A stretch of DNA of 64,000 nucleotides from Stieleria sp. JC731 (GTDB lineage: Bacteria; Planctomycetota; Planctomycetia; Pirellulales; Pirellulaceae). The position numbers were made by a program, and so were the translations under genes. Positions 26,370 through 34,142 of this stretch are shown here, one piece after another. How positions within the stretch are numbered: position 1 is the stretch's first letter; each line of letters begins with the position of its first letter. The stretch is taken from NCBI RefSeq assembly GCF_020966635.1, contig NZ_JAJKFQ010000011.1, forward strand, positions 1,240,001 to 1,304,000, written 5' to 3'. The notes beneath the pieces are model-generated. The model had not been told where the DNA came from. It worked only from the letters and a program-made list of their open reading frames with translations, and made no database searches.

Positions 26370-28757
26370 CTACTGAACCGTTTCGCGATCCAGAGTCGTT
26401 CTCGCCGACCTGCAAATTGCGAGCAAGTCGTTTGATTGACGAAGCATTTCGAGCCAACCAACCTCGGGAGTGGTTGCCTGATCGCGAATCTTTTCTGCTG
26501 CGGTCGCGATCAACTCGATTCCGGATTGCCGTGCGAACTTGGACAGTCGTTCCGCTAGAGGGATCAGGCTATCGGCGTCATGCGCTTCGATCGCTACGGC
26601 AAGCCGTTCGATTTGCAATTCAATTTGGACCGCCGCGTCGCGTTGATTGGCCGAATCGGAGGCGAGTTCTGGTTTGGACGTGATCACCGATGCAAATGCA
26701 CGGACCACATCCGGGTCGAATTGAGTTCCAGCGGATCGCTTCAGTTCTTCGATAGCGAGTTCATGCGAACAGCCGCGGCGGTAGACTTGGTCGGAAACCA
26801 ACGAATCGTAGCAATCGCTGATCGCAAGCAGACGAGCGGCTAAGGAAACTTCGTTGCGCGTCGATGTTGAATCAGTGTCAAGCGGATGGTCGAATCGCTT
26901 TTTGAAGCTATCTAGAATTTCAGTGAGCTTTGCATTTTCGAAAGCGGTGGCGACCAGTTCGACTCCCAGCCGATCGTACTGCGCGACCAACTCCAGTTCG
27001 CGTGGGGTTAGTTTATCAGGCTTCAGAAGGATTTCGTCTGGCACACCGATCTTACCGATGTCATGCAATAACGCGGCTGTCTCCACCAGCGTTTGTTGCT
27101 TCGCATCAAGCAGCTCGGGCGAAACACGGTTACACAATTCGGCAACGCGACGACTGTGGGCGACCGTCTCAGGATCACGATAGGAAAGTGAAGACAGGAT
27201 CGCATTGACAGCCGGTGCCGGTATTTGAGCTTCAGGCTCATCACGTCCGGTGTTGTCGATCTCCATGTCATCCAGTTTTGGATCATATGGGACAACGCAG
27301 TTTCGACCGTTTCGTTTCGCGGCATACAAACAGACGTCAGCCTGGTTGATCAGATCTTGTGGCGTGTCGGCTTCGAATCGGGTTTCAGAAACCCCGATAC
27401 TGGCGGTCAAACGCAGTTCTGCCGGTTCGTCAAACGTGATCGCTTCAATCGCTTTACGAGTGTCTTCGGCGATGCGAATTGCGACTTCGAAACTGATGCC
27501 AGGTAGCAGGACACAGAATTCTTCACCGCCATAGCGACAGACCAAACCTCGATCACCGTGCATTTCACGTAGGACACGCGAAACTTGGCGAAGCACCTCG
27601 TCACCAACGCCGTGGCCGTATGTATCGTTGACGTTTTTGAAATGGTCATTGTCGATCATGATGCACGACAAGGGCTTTTCTTGAATCGCAGCTGCGGTCC
27701 AAAGCTTTCCAAACCTTTGGAAGAACGCACGACGGTTCATGCATCCGGTCAAGGCGTCTTGGGTTGCCAAGATTTCCAGTTCACGATTCTTCTGTTCGAT
27801 CTCGTCCCGACTTTCACGAAGCATCGTGAGCATCGTTTCAAGCTCGGCACGATGTTCTTCGATATGCGTTACATCACGGAACGTAGCCAAAGCACCACGA
27901 CGTGAATCACCGCCACCGATTGGTGCGGCGTTAACAGAGAAGATCCTTCGTTTGCCGTTGTCGACTTGTAGGTGCAGAATTTGTTCGGTCACGGTTGCCG
28001 ATTCGTCGATCGCGGTCATCCACGGGAACGTCGATAGATCTTCATCTTCGAATGACCAAGGCAGTTCGTTGGCACTCGATTCGACCAGCATCTCGCAGGA
28101 GACATTCACTGTGTCGGCGAAGGCTCGGTTTGCCAGAACGATGTTGGCATGTTCGTCCAAAACCAGCAGACCTTCGGCAAGCGTATCGAGAGCTTGCCGA
28201 ACGCGATCAGGGACGACTTGGGTGTTCGTGAAGACTCGCATCACTTTGCCAACGAACAACGTGTATCCGAACAGACCGGTGATGGAGTAGAACGCGATCA
28301 AGCGAACGAGCGGGTGTTCGGTGATCGCGCCGAATTTAGATTGGTCGGGAGCACGGAAGCAGAATTCGACGTTTCCCCACGCGCGGCGATTGAGCGTGAT
28401 GGGGACGGCAATCGCGTCAATGCCAGTCGGGTCGGACGCCACCCTTGACCAAAGTTCGTCATGGTGTCCGGCGTCGACTTTAAGCTGCCCTCGATTGCTG
28501 CGGACGCCTATCGACAGAAGATCTTCGTCACGATCGACAATGGTCTGCGTTCCGACACGTAGATCGATCCATTGCTGTTTACGGACATGCGAAGCCGCGT
28601 TGATCGCAACGGACTCAGCTAGCCGCCTACGCGAGTCAGCTTTGATCTGCGCAACATCAGGCAACAGCCCGAACCACTGGCTACCCAGGATCAGGCTGGC
28701 CCCCAGGCAGACTAGGGCGAACGCTAAGCGAATCGATTGGAAGTAGACCCTGCCCAA
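26370..28757 (-). CDS. PAS-GGDEF diguanylate cyclase with degenerate HD domain and HPt-like tail
   Basis: A 795-residue membrane sensor. Two N-terminal helices (about 11-30 and 150-168) enclose a ~120-residue extracytoplasmic sensor. A PAS domain follows (about 185-310), then a coiled-coil linker (MLTMLRESRDEIEQKNRELE), then GGDEF: signature GGEEF, preceded by CRY, within a normal cyclase frame (IDNDHFKNVNDTYGHGVGDE). The product-inhibition RxxD site is replaced by GDRG. After it comes an HD domain with HDIGK intact, but the later HD-GYP residues are lost (QHP becomes QYD; the HHE-GYP segment is replaced by an unrelated one). The last ~90 residues resemble an HPt bundle without its His. Synthesis of c-di-GMP is likely; hydrolysis is not. 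It is divergent from the export operon. Confidence 0.88.
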   Translation of the reverse strand: MGRVYFQSIRLAFALVCLGASLILGSQWFGLLPDVAQIKADSRRRLAESVAINAASHVRKQQWIDLRVGTQTIVDRDEDLLSIGVRSNRGQLKVDAGHHDELWSRVASDPTGIDAIAVPITLNRRAWGNVEFCFRAPDQSKFGAITEHPLVRLIAFYSITGLFGYTLFVGKVMRVFTNTQVVPDRVRQALDTLAEGLLVLDEHANIVLANRAFADTVNVSCEMLVESSANELPWSFEDEDLSTFPWMTAIDESATVTEQILHLQVDNGKRRIFSVNAAPIGGGDSRRGALATFRDVTHIEEHRAELETMLTMLRESRDEIEQKNRELEILATQDALTGCMNRRAFFQRFGKLWTAAAIQEKPLSCIMIDNDHFKNVNDTYGHGVGDEVLRQVSRVLREMHGDRGLVCRYGGEEFCVLLPGISFEVAIRIAEDTRKAIEAITFDEPAELRLTASIGVSETRFEADTPQDLINQADVCLYAAKRNGRNCVVPYDPKLDDMEIDNTGRDEPEAQIPAPAVNAILSSLSYRDPETVAHSRRVAELCNRVSPELLDAKQQTLVETAALLHDIGKIGVPDEILLKPDKLTPRELELVAQYDRLGVELVATAFENAKLTEILDSFKKRFDHPLDTDSTSTRNEVSLAARLLAISDCYDSLVSDQVYRRGCSHELAIEELKRSAGTQFDPDVVRAFASVITSKPELASDSANQRDAAVQIELQIERLAVAIEAHDADSLIPLAERLSKFARQSGIELIATAAEKIRDQATTPEVGWLEMLRQSNDLLAICRSARTTLDRETVQ

Positions 28758-29217
28758 AACAGAAACGACGGTGCGGCGCGAGTGTGTAGTTAGTACCCCG
28801 ATAGGAGTTGCCGAGTGGTTTGGTTAGTCCACACGTCAACGCCGAAGTTTTGCTCGCGCCTATAACGACGTCGTTGGCCGACGTGAAACCTTTCTAACAG
28901 TGTGCGAAAAGATATGAGCTGTGGTTCAACCTGATCGATCGCGACGATCATAGCGATGCGCATTTACGTCAGCATAGCGACGGCAGGGGGGGCAAAAATT
29001 CAAAGTTTTGGCAAACGTTCTTTAATGCCCCCACTTCAGCGCGGATCCGAATGCGTTGACTTTGCGGCCCTTGCGGATTATTCGCGCTTGCACGATCTCG
29101 ATAGCTCTTTTAGGTCTTGCTGAAGAAACTACGGCGACACTGACGTCCGATTCAAAATCTGCGTGCCACCGGTCCATGAGGATTGCGCGGCACTGAGGGA
29201 TTACGGACGAGGTAAGG
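28758..29217. promoter_or_regulatory. Divergent promoter region between the GGDEF gene and the export operon
   Basis: 460 bp without a credible gene. It holds the control regions of both transcripts. A G-run (GGCAGGGGGGGCAAAAATTC) lies near 28980. I can point to no definite promoter boxes or binding sites; several short inverted repeats are at chance level. Confidence 0.4.
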
Positions 29218-31650
29218 ATGCCTGCACTGCAACGTTGGTCTGCCATCATCGGATTGGTCACAGCTTCTGCTGTTGCCCTGCCGATGAAAGTGCGCGCCGA
29301 CGAACCCACGCCAGCAGGTTTTCATTTACCAAGTGGCGTTGTCCCTCAAGTTGACGGTTCCCTGTCACAAGGCGTTACCGAACATGCCGCTGCGAGCGGT
29401 GCTGTTGACTCGCTACAGCATTCACATCCCGATGCGATTGCAACAGCGACGGCGCCATCGCAAACCGACCCCATGCGTTGGTGGAGTGACAAGGTTGTTG
29501 GACAGATCACGCCGCGTGAACGGTGGGTTCAGTTTGATCTCGAAACCGTCTTGCTAGACACGCTGGCAAACAGTCCTCGCATCAAAAGTGTGAGCTACCA
29601 AGCCAGCAGCACCTTTCAGCAAATCATCCAACAGGACGCGGCGTTTGATCCCTCGATTTTGTTGAGCACGGATTTAGGGGCAACGAACGATCCTGTAGGC
29701 AATACGTTGACCACAGGCGGTGCGGACCGTTTGCGAGAGCGATCGCTGAATTTCAATGGTGGAATGCGTCAAACGACGCGGCGTGGAACCGAGGTCGAAT
29801 GGACGCAGCAATTAGGCTTTCTCGATAGCAACAGTTCCTTTTTTGTACCCACTGATCAGGGCAACGCACGCCTAAGCCTCGGCCTGACAAAGCCACTGCT
29901 TGCCCGCGGACAACAGTTCTACAACCAGCGTCTGATCACCCAAGCGAGAATCGAAAGCCGTGCCGCTTGGCACGAAATGCGGGGAGCCGTCGAGCAACGA
30001 ATCGCGGATGTGATTTCGGCCTACTGGCAACTCTATGAGATCCGCGCTCAAGTCGCGCAGCAACGTGCTTTGATGGAACGCAGCAAAGAGCTGGTTGCGA
30101 TTCTAAACAGCCGCAAGGATTTCGATGCCGCTCGAATCGAAATCGTCAAGGCGAGCCAGCGAATGGCACGACGCGACGACCAACTGATCGAACTTCAGGC
30201 GGAACTGAATCGTTTGCAAGCACGCTTGGCCACTTTGGTCGGAAGTGAGGCTTTGCAGACGATGAGCCAAGACTTGGAATTGATTCCGATTTCGGCTCCC
30301 GAGTTTTCAGACAGTCAACTCTCGTTGCGAGATGCGATGTCGCAAGCTTTGGAGTACCGCCCGGAAATTCGAGCGGCAATGCAAGATGTTGAACTGTCGG
30401 CGCTTGAGCTCAAGATCTCACGGGTCGAACTGCAACCACAATTGAATTGGGTTTTCAACGGATATCTGTCCCAGCTGAACGGTTCCAGCAAAGTGGCGCG
30501 GTCGTTCGGGGAGCAGTTCGCAAACGCGCCGGGCATTTCAACCGCACTTGAATTCGAATTGCCTCGAGGTCGCCGTGCGGCACGTTCGCAACAACGCGAA
30601 GCACTATTGCGATCAAGACAGCGAACCGAGCGACTAAGGGAAGTGATCAAGCAGACGCAATTCGAAGTTGAAGCTGCTTTGATCGATATCTCAAGATTTT
30701 CCCGTCAGCGTTCTATCAAGCGTCAGGTGCTGGAGATGGCGATTGATGAAGAGAACATCCTGATGGTCAACTGGCGAATTATCGGAGGCGATGATTCCCG
30801 CGTCGGAATAAAGCTTGAAAATTTGCTCGATGCGCAGCAACGACGAACGGATGCGGAAAAGGATTTGGTCGCGGCGGAATCGGCATACATGACCGCGACG
30901 ATGCGGTTGCAACGTGCGATGGGGACTTTGCTGGTCAACGAAGGCATCCAGCCACACCAAAACCGATGCAGCGGTGAGATCGAGTTTTTCGCTGACGGAA
31001 TGGAAACTGTGAATGAGGCCATTGCTGACCCAATCGCTGAGCCAAACTCTGGGGCAATTGCTGAGCAAACAGCGATCGTTGACCATGCGACGGTTGAACC
31101 TTCAACGCAGGACGGTGACGTCACGGAGACTGACGTCACGTCTGAGAATGATCTCCCCAGCGAAGCGGTTCCTTTGCCAACAGAGTCTCAAACGCCTTAT
31201 GAAGAGCCGGATCCGCTGCAACTCGATCCACCTGCCGAACCGACATCCGAACCTCTTTCGGTGCCAGGGCCGGTTGAACGTGACTATCCGGCGCCTCGTC
31301 GCTTGCCGGCACTAAAGTCAAGTTCATCGAGTGAAATTCAATCGCAAAAGGGCCTGACCCCTTATGGCCGGGGCATCAATGAGGCCATGGGAACCGGTCA
31401 TGTCCTAGCGTCGGGACAAAGCAGTTCACGAAGCGTTTCGCCATTTCAATTGCCGGTGAATGAGTCGAGCGAGACCTCTGCGGAGAATCCAGAATCGATT
31501 CGAGCGGTACCGCGACGGATCGGTACATCATCAGTCCGGCAGGGCATGCAGTTGCCCCCGAAAACGGCTCAATTCCCACAGCGAATTAGCTCGCCGGGTG
31601 CGGCAATCCCAACCAACGCAAAATCAATTCCTTATGGGGCTTGGCGATGA
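29218..31650 (+). CDS. TolC-family outer-membrane efflux protein with long C-terminal extension
   Basis: An 810-residue protein. A signal peptide precedes ADEP (AIIGLVTASAVALPMKVRA). Residues ~95-570 carry the outer-membrane factor fold: two OEP halves with long amphipathic helices (QQRALMERSKELVAILNSRK; REVIKQTQFEVEAALIDISR) and beta-barrel hairpins (VEWTQQLGFLDSNSSFF). After ~residue 580 comes a 230-residue, Pro/Glu/Ser-rich tail (DPLQLDPPAEPTSEP) not found in ordinary TolC proteins of ~480 residues. The gene opens an operon whose next start overlaps its stop by 4 bp (ATGA). It should form the outer-membrane conduit for the HlyD/M50 proteins that follow. The tail could bind peptidoglycan or a planctomycete envelope layer; that is inference. 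Confidence 0.88.
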   Translation: MPALQRWSAIIGLVTASAVALPMKVRADEPTPAGFHLPSGVVPQVDGSLSQGVTEHAAASGAVDSLQHSHPDAIATATAPSQTDPMRWWSDKVVGQITPRERWVQFDLETVLLDTLANSPRIKSVSYQASSTFQQIIQQDAAFDPSILLSTDLGATNDPVGNTLTTGGADRLRERSLNFNGGMRQTTRRGTEVEWTQQLGFLDSNSSFFVPTDQGNARLSLGLTKPLLARGQQFYNQRLITQARIESRAAWHEMRGAVEQRIADVISAYWQLYEIRAQVAQQRALMERSKELVAILNSRKDFDAARIEIVKASQRMARRDDQLIELQAELNRLQARLATLVGSEALQTMSQDLELIPISAPEFSDSQLSLRDAMSQALEYRPEIRAAMQDVELSALELKISRVELQPQLNWVFNGYLSQLNGSSKVARSFGEQFANAPGISTALEFELPRGRRAARSQQREALLRSRQRTERLREVIKQTQFEVEAALIDISRFSRQRSIKRQVLEMAIDEENILMVNWRIIGGDDSRVGIKLENLLDAQQRRTDAEKDLVAAESAYMTATMRLQRAMGTLLVNEGIQPHQNRCSGEIEFFADGMETVNEAIADPIAEPNSGAIAEQTAIVDHATVEPSTQDGDVTETDVTSENDLPSEAVPLPTESQTPYEEPDPLQLDPPAEPTSEPLSVPGPVERDYPAPRRLPALKSSSSSEIQSQKGLTPYGRGINEAMGTGHVLASGQSSSRSVSPFQLPVNESSETSAENPESIRAVPRRIGTSSVRQGMQLPPKTAQFPQRISSPGAAIPTNAKSIPYGAWR

Positions 31651-32696
31651 AAACACGACTAACCCAAAACTATGGTGTGTTCACGTCGATGATTGGTGCG
31701 CATGTCTGCAAACGTGCCAAACGCTACGGAAGTGTATTGATTGCCGGAACGTTGATCGCTTGCGCGACCCCCGGATTTGTTGACGAGGCAAATTCACAAA
31801 CGGGCGAATTCAATTCCGTTTCACGAGGTCCGTCGACCTACCGATCACCTAGCTTGTCATTGGAATACGAAGGCTTTACCGAACCCCGTTTTGATTTAAT
31901 GTTGGCCGCAACCGAAATCGGGCGACTTGAAAGCGTCATGGTTGAAATCGGTGACGTGGTCGAAAAGGGCCAAGTGATTGCGCAACTTGAAGACGGACTT
32001 CAAAACGAAGCTGTCGCGACGGCCCAGTGGCGCGCGCAGATGCATGGCGAAACAGATGCCGCCAATGCAGAAACCAAGCTGAAGGAATTGCGGCTGGAGC
32101 AGCTTCGTTCGCTTGATCAACAGGCGATGGCTCGTCCAGATGAATTGAAGCGAGCGATCGCCGATTGGGAAATCGCAAAGGCGCGGCAGTTGGCCGCGTC
32201 GGAGCAAGATCAGTTGCGTCAGCTTGAGCTTAGCCGATACCAGTTGCAACTCGACCGTCGCAAAATTAAAGCTCCGATGGCGGGTATCGTTGCAGAAATT
32301 TATCATGGCCCAGGCGAATACATTACGCCAGCCGATCCTGCCGTTGTGCGGTTGGTTGTGATGAACGAACTGTTGGGTGTGTTCAATATTCCGGTGGAAG
32401 AAATTGATCTCGTTAACGTCAACGATATCGTTTCTGTCCACCTGATGAGCGCATCGGAAAGCATTAATGGAACTGTCGAGTCGATTGCCCCCGACATCGA
32501 TGGTGAAAGCGGTACGATCGAAGTGCGAGTCTTGCTCGACAATAGCTCGGGAAAGTTCCGTGCGGGTGATCGTTGTCAGATGAAGCCTATGAAGCGAAGT
32601 GCGAAACGAACACCATTTCGACCGCAAATTCAAATCGGGCGGTATCCTGGCGCGGCCGATTCTCCGGCAACACGTGGAGGCAACCAAGTTCGATGA
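31647..32696 (+). CDS. HlyD/MFP-type periplasmic adaptor 1
   Basis: ATG 31647 overlaps the TolC-like stop (ATGA). The 349-residue product has a signal-like N-terminus (YGSVLIAGTLIACATPGF) and the adaptor fold: first half of a lipoyl domain (GRLESVMVEIGDVVEKGQVIAQLED), an alpha-helical hairpin (about 120-190), second lipoyl half (LDRRKIKAPMAGIVAEIYHG-PGEYI), then a beta-barrel (LGVFNIPVEEIDLVNVNDIV) and the start of the membrane-proximal domain (GTIEVRVLLDN). Such proteins bridge an inner-membrane exporter and a TolC channel. The C-terminal 30 residues are basic. It is the second gene of the operon and its stop overlaps the start of adaptor 2 by 4 bp. No paired ATPase or RND pump is present. 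Confidence 0.9.
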   Translation: MKTRLTQNYGVFTSMIGAHVCKRAKRYGSVLIAGTLIACATPGFVDEANSQTGEFNSVSRGPSTYRSPSLSLEYEGFTEPRFDLMLAATEIGRLESVMVEIGDVVEKGQVIAQLEDGLQNEAVATAQWRAQMHGETDAANAETKLKELRLEQLRSLDQQAMARPDELKRAIADWEIAKARQLAASEQDQLRQLELSRYQLQLDRRKIKAPMAGIVAEIYHGPGEYITPADPAVVRLVVMNELLGVFNIPVEEIDLVNVNDIVSVHLMSASESINGTVESIAPDIDGESGTIEVRVLLDNSSGKFRAGDRCQMKPMKRSAKRTPFRPQIQIGRYPGAADSPATRGGNQVR

Positions 32697-34102
32697 TCAG
32701 TCCGAACGCGGGGCAACCGATTGCCGGCAACGAGGTTCCGACCTCGATTCCTGCAATCGCGGAAGATCCGAATTTTGAAGCGGCTCCAAAGCAGACCGAG
32801 ACGCAGGCAGACTTTCGTTCATTAGCATTGATCGAACGGATGGCTGAAACGTCAGATCGCTATGATGCGATCTCGATCATGGTACGTTTTGTTGCACATG
32901 AGTTTCCGACATGCAACGTGCGTTGTGGAATCGGTGCGGCTTCGATTCGACGATTCCTCGATAGTAAGTTAGGGTGGCTTGGACCAGCTAGTGACCTGTT
33001 CAGACAGGCTTCAGAGAAATGGGACGAAGACACCAAGCTGATCAATGCGGCGTTGGGTAGCGACGCTGCGTTTGATGGCGACGAGATGACTGCTGGATCT
33101 CTTTCTGGATCCGGCCAAAGTGTGCGTCTGAACATCGACGACGAAGTCGGGCTCGGCCGCTGTGTGCTTTGGATCGAAGGTGCTGATGCTGTTAAGCAGG
33201 ACCGCGTTTGGCTTCGCAGAGCCTTACCGACGCTACGGTCATTGCTTTGGCATCGTAGTGGTGGTTTCATCTCCCAGACATTGCGTCATTTGAGCGGCTA
33301 TGGCTATGTGGCTCGCTTGTATTTCGCACTTGTCGTTATTGCCGTCGTCGTGCTTGCTTCTTGGCCCGTCTCGTACCGCGTTCGTTGCACGTCGGTCGTC
33401 AAGCCGATGCATGCACGCGTTGTAGCGGCCCCATTTGAGTCGACGCTGCAGACTGCCAACGTCAAACTTGGCGATGCCGTCATGGCGGGCGATGTATTGA
33501 TGACACTCGATGGGCGACCGCTCCGTTTGGAGATGGAAACGATCGACGCTCAGCTTGCGCAGGCGGACAAAGAACGTGACATTGCGTTGGCGTCAGGCAA
33601 AGTCGCTGAAGGCCAGCAGGCAGCGTTGAAGTTTCGCGAATTGAGCCGCAAGCGTGACTTGATCGAAAGTCGGCTGAGTCGACTGCAAGTTGTCAGCCCC
33701 ATTGATGGGATCGTTGTCAACGGTGACTTGGAACGTTCGATTGGCATGACGATGGAAATGGGACAGGCGGTTTTGGAAATCGCTCCACTGGAACAAATGG
33801 TTGTCGAATTGGAAATTCCTGAGTCGGAAGTCGGGTTTGTCGAACCGAAAACGCCCGCAAGAGTACGACTGAGCGGTTTGCGTGATTTGGTGATCGATCA
33901 ACCGATCAAGTCAATCCTTCCGGCGGCCGAGATTCGCGACGAGCAAAACGTGTTCATCGCCAAGATCGAGGTGCAGAATTCGGCTGGACAACTGCGACCG
34001 GGAATGCGTGGCGAAGCGATCGCTTACGGCCCGATTCGTCCCTGGCTGTGGTCAAGTATCCGCGATGTGTTGGAACGCGTCATTTGGTGGATCGGATACT
34101 AG
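32693..34102 (+). CDS. HlyD-type adaptor 2 with N-terminal GAF-like cytoplasmic domain
   Basis: ATG 32693 overlaps the previous stop (ATGA) and has GTGGAGG upstream. The 469-residue product is larger than usual. Residues ~40-200 form a soluble alpha/beta domain of GAF type (LIERMAETSDRYDAISIMVR, VRLNIDDEVGLGRCVLWIEG) predicted to be cytoplasmic. A single helix (YFALVVIAVVVLASWPV) at about 220-237 crosses the membrane, and the rest is an adaptor: lipoyl half (VVAAPFESTLQTANVKLGDA), short hairpin, second half (LQVVSPIDGIVVNGDLERSI), barrel (MVVELEIPESEVGFVEPKTP) and C-terminal segment. The combination implies ligand or partner sensing inside the cell coupled to the export complex. It ends 40 bp before the M50 gene. 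Confidence 0.85.
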   Translation: MISPNAGQPIAGNEVPTSIPAIAEDPNFEAAPKQTETQADFRSLALIERMAETSDRYDAISIMVRFVAHEFPTCNVRCGIGAASIRRFLDSKLGWLGPASDLFRQASEKWDEDTKLINAALGSDAAFDGDEMTAGSLSGSGQSVRLNIDDEVGLGRCVLWIEGADAVKQDRVWLRRALPTLRSLLWHRSGGFISQTLRHLSGYGYVARLYFALVVIAVVVLASWPVSYRVRCTSVVKPMHARVVAAPFESTLQTANVKLGDAVMAGDVLMTLDGRPLRLEMETIDAQLAQADKERDIALASGKVAEGQQAALKFRELSRKRDLIESRLSRLQVVSPIDGIVVNGDLERSIGMTMEMGQAVLEIAPLEQMVVELEIPESEVGFVEPKTPARVRLSGLRDLVIDQPIKSILPAAEIRDEQNVFIAKIEVQNSAGQLRPGMRGEAIAYGPIRPWLWSSIRDVLERVIWWIGY

Positions 34103-34142
34103 TAGTCGGTAGTATGAGATCACGCTCCGCAGGGCTAATGTG

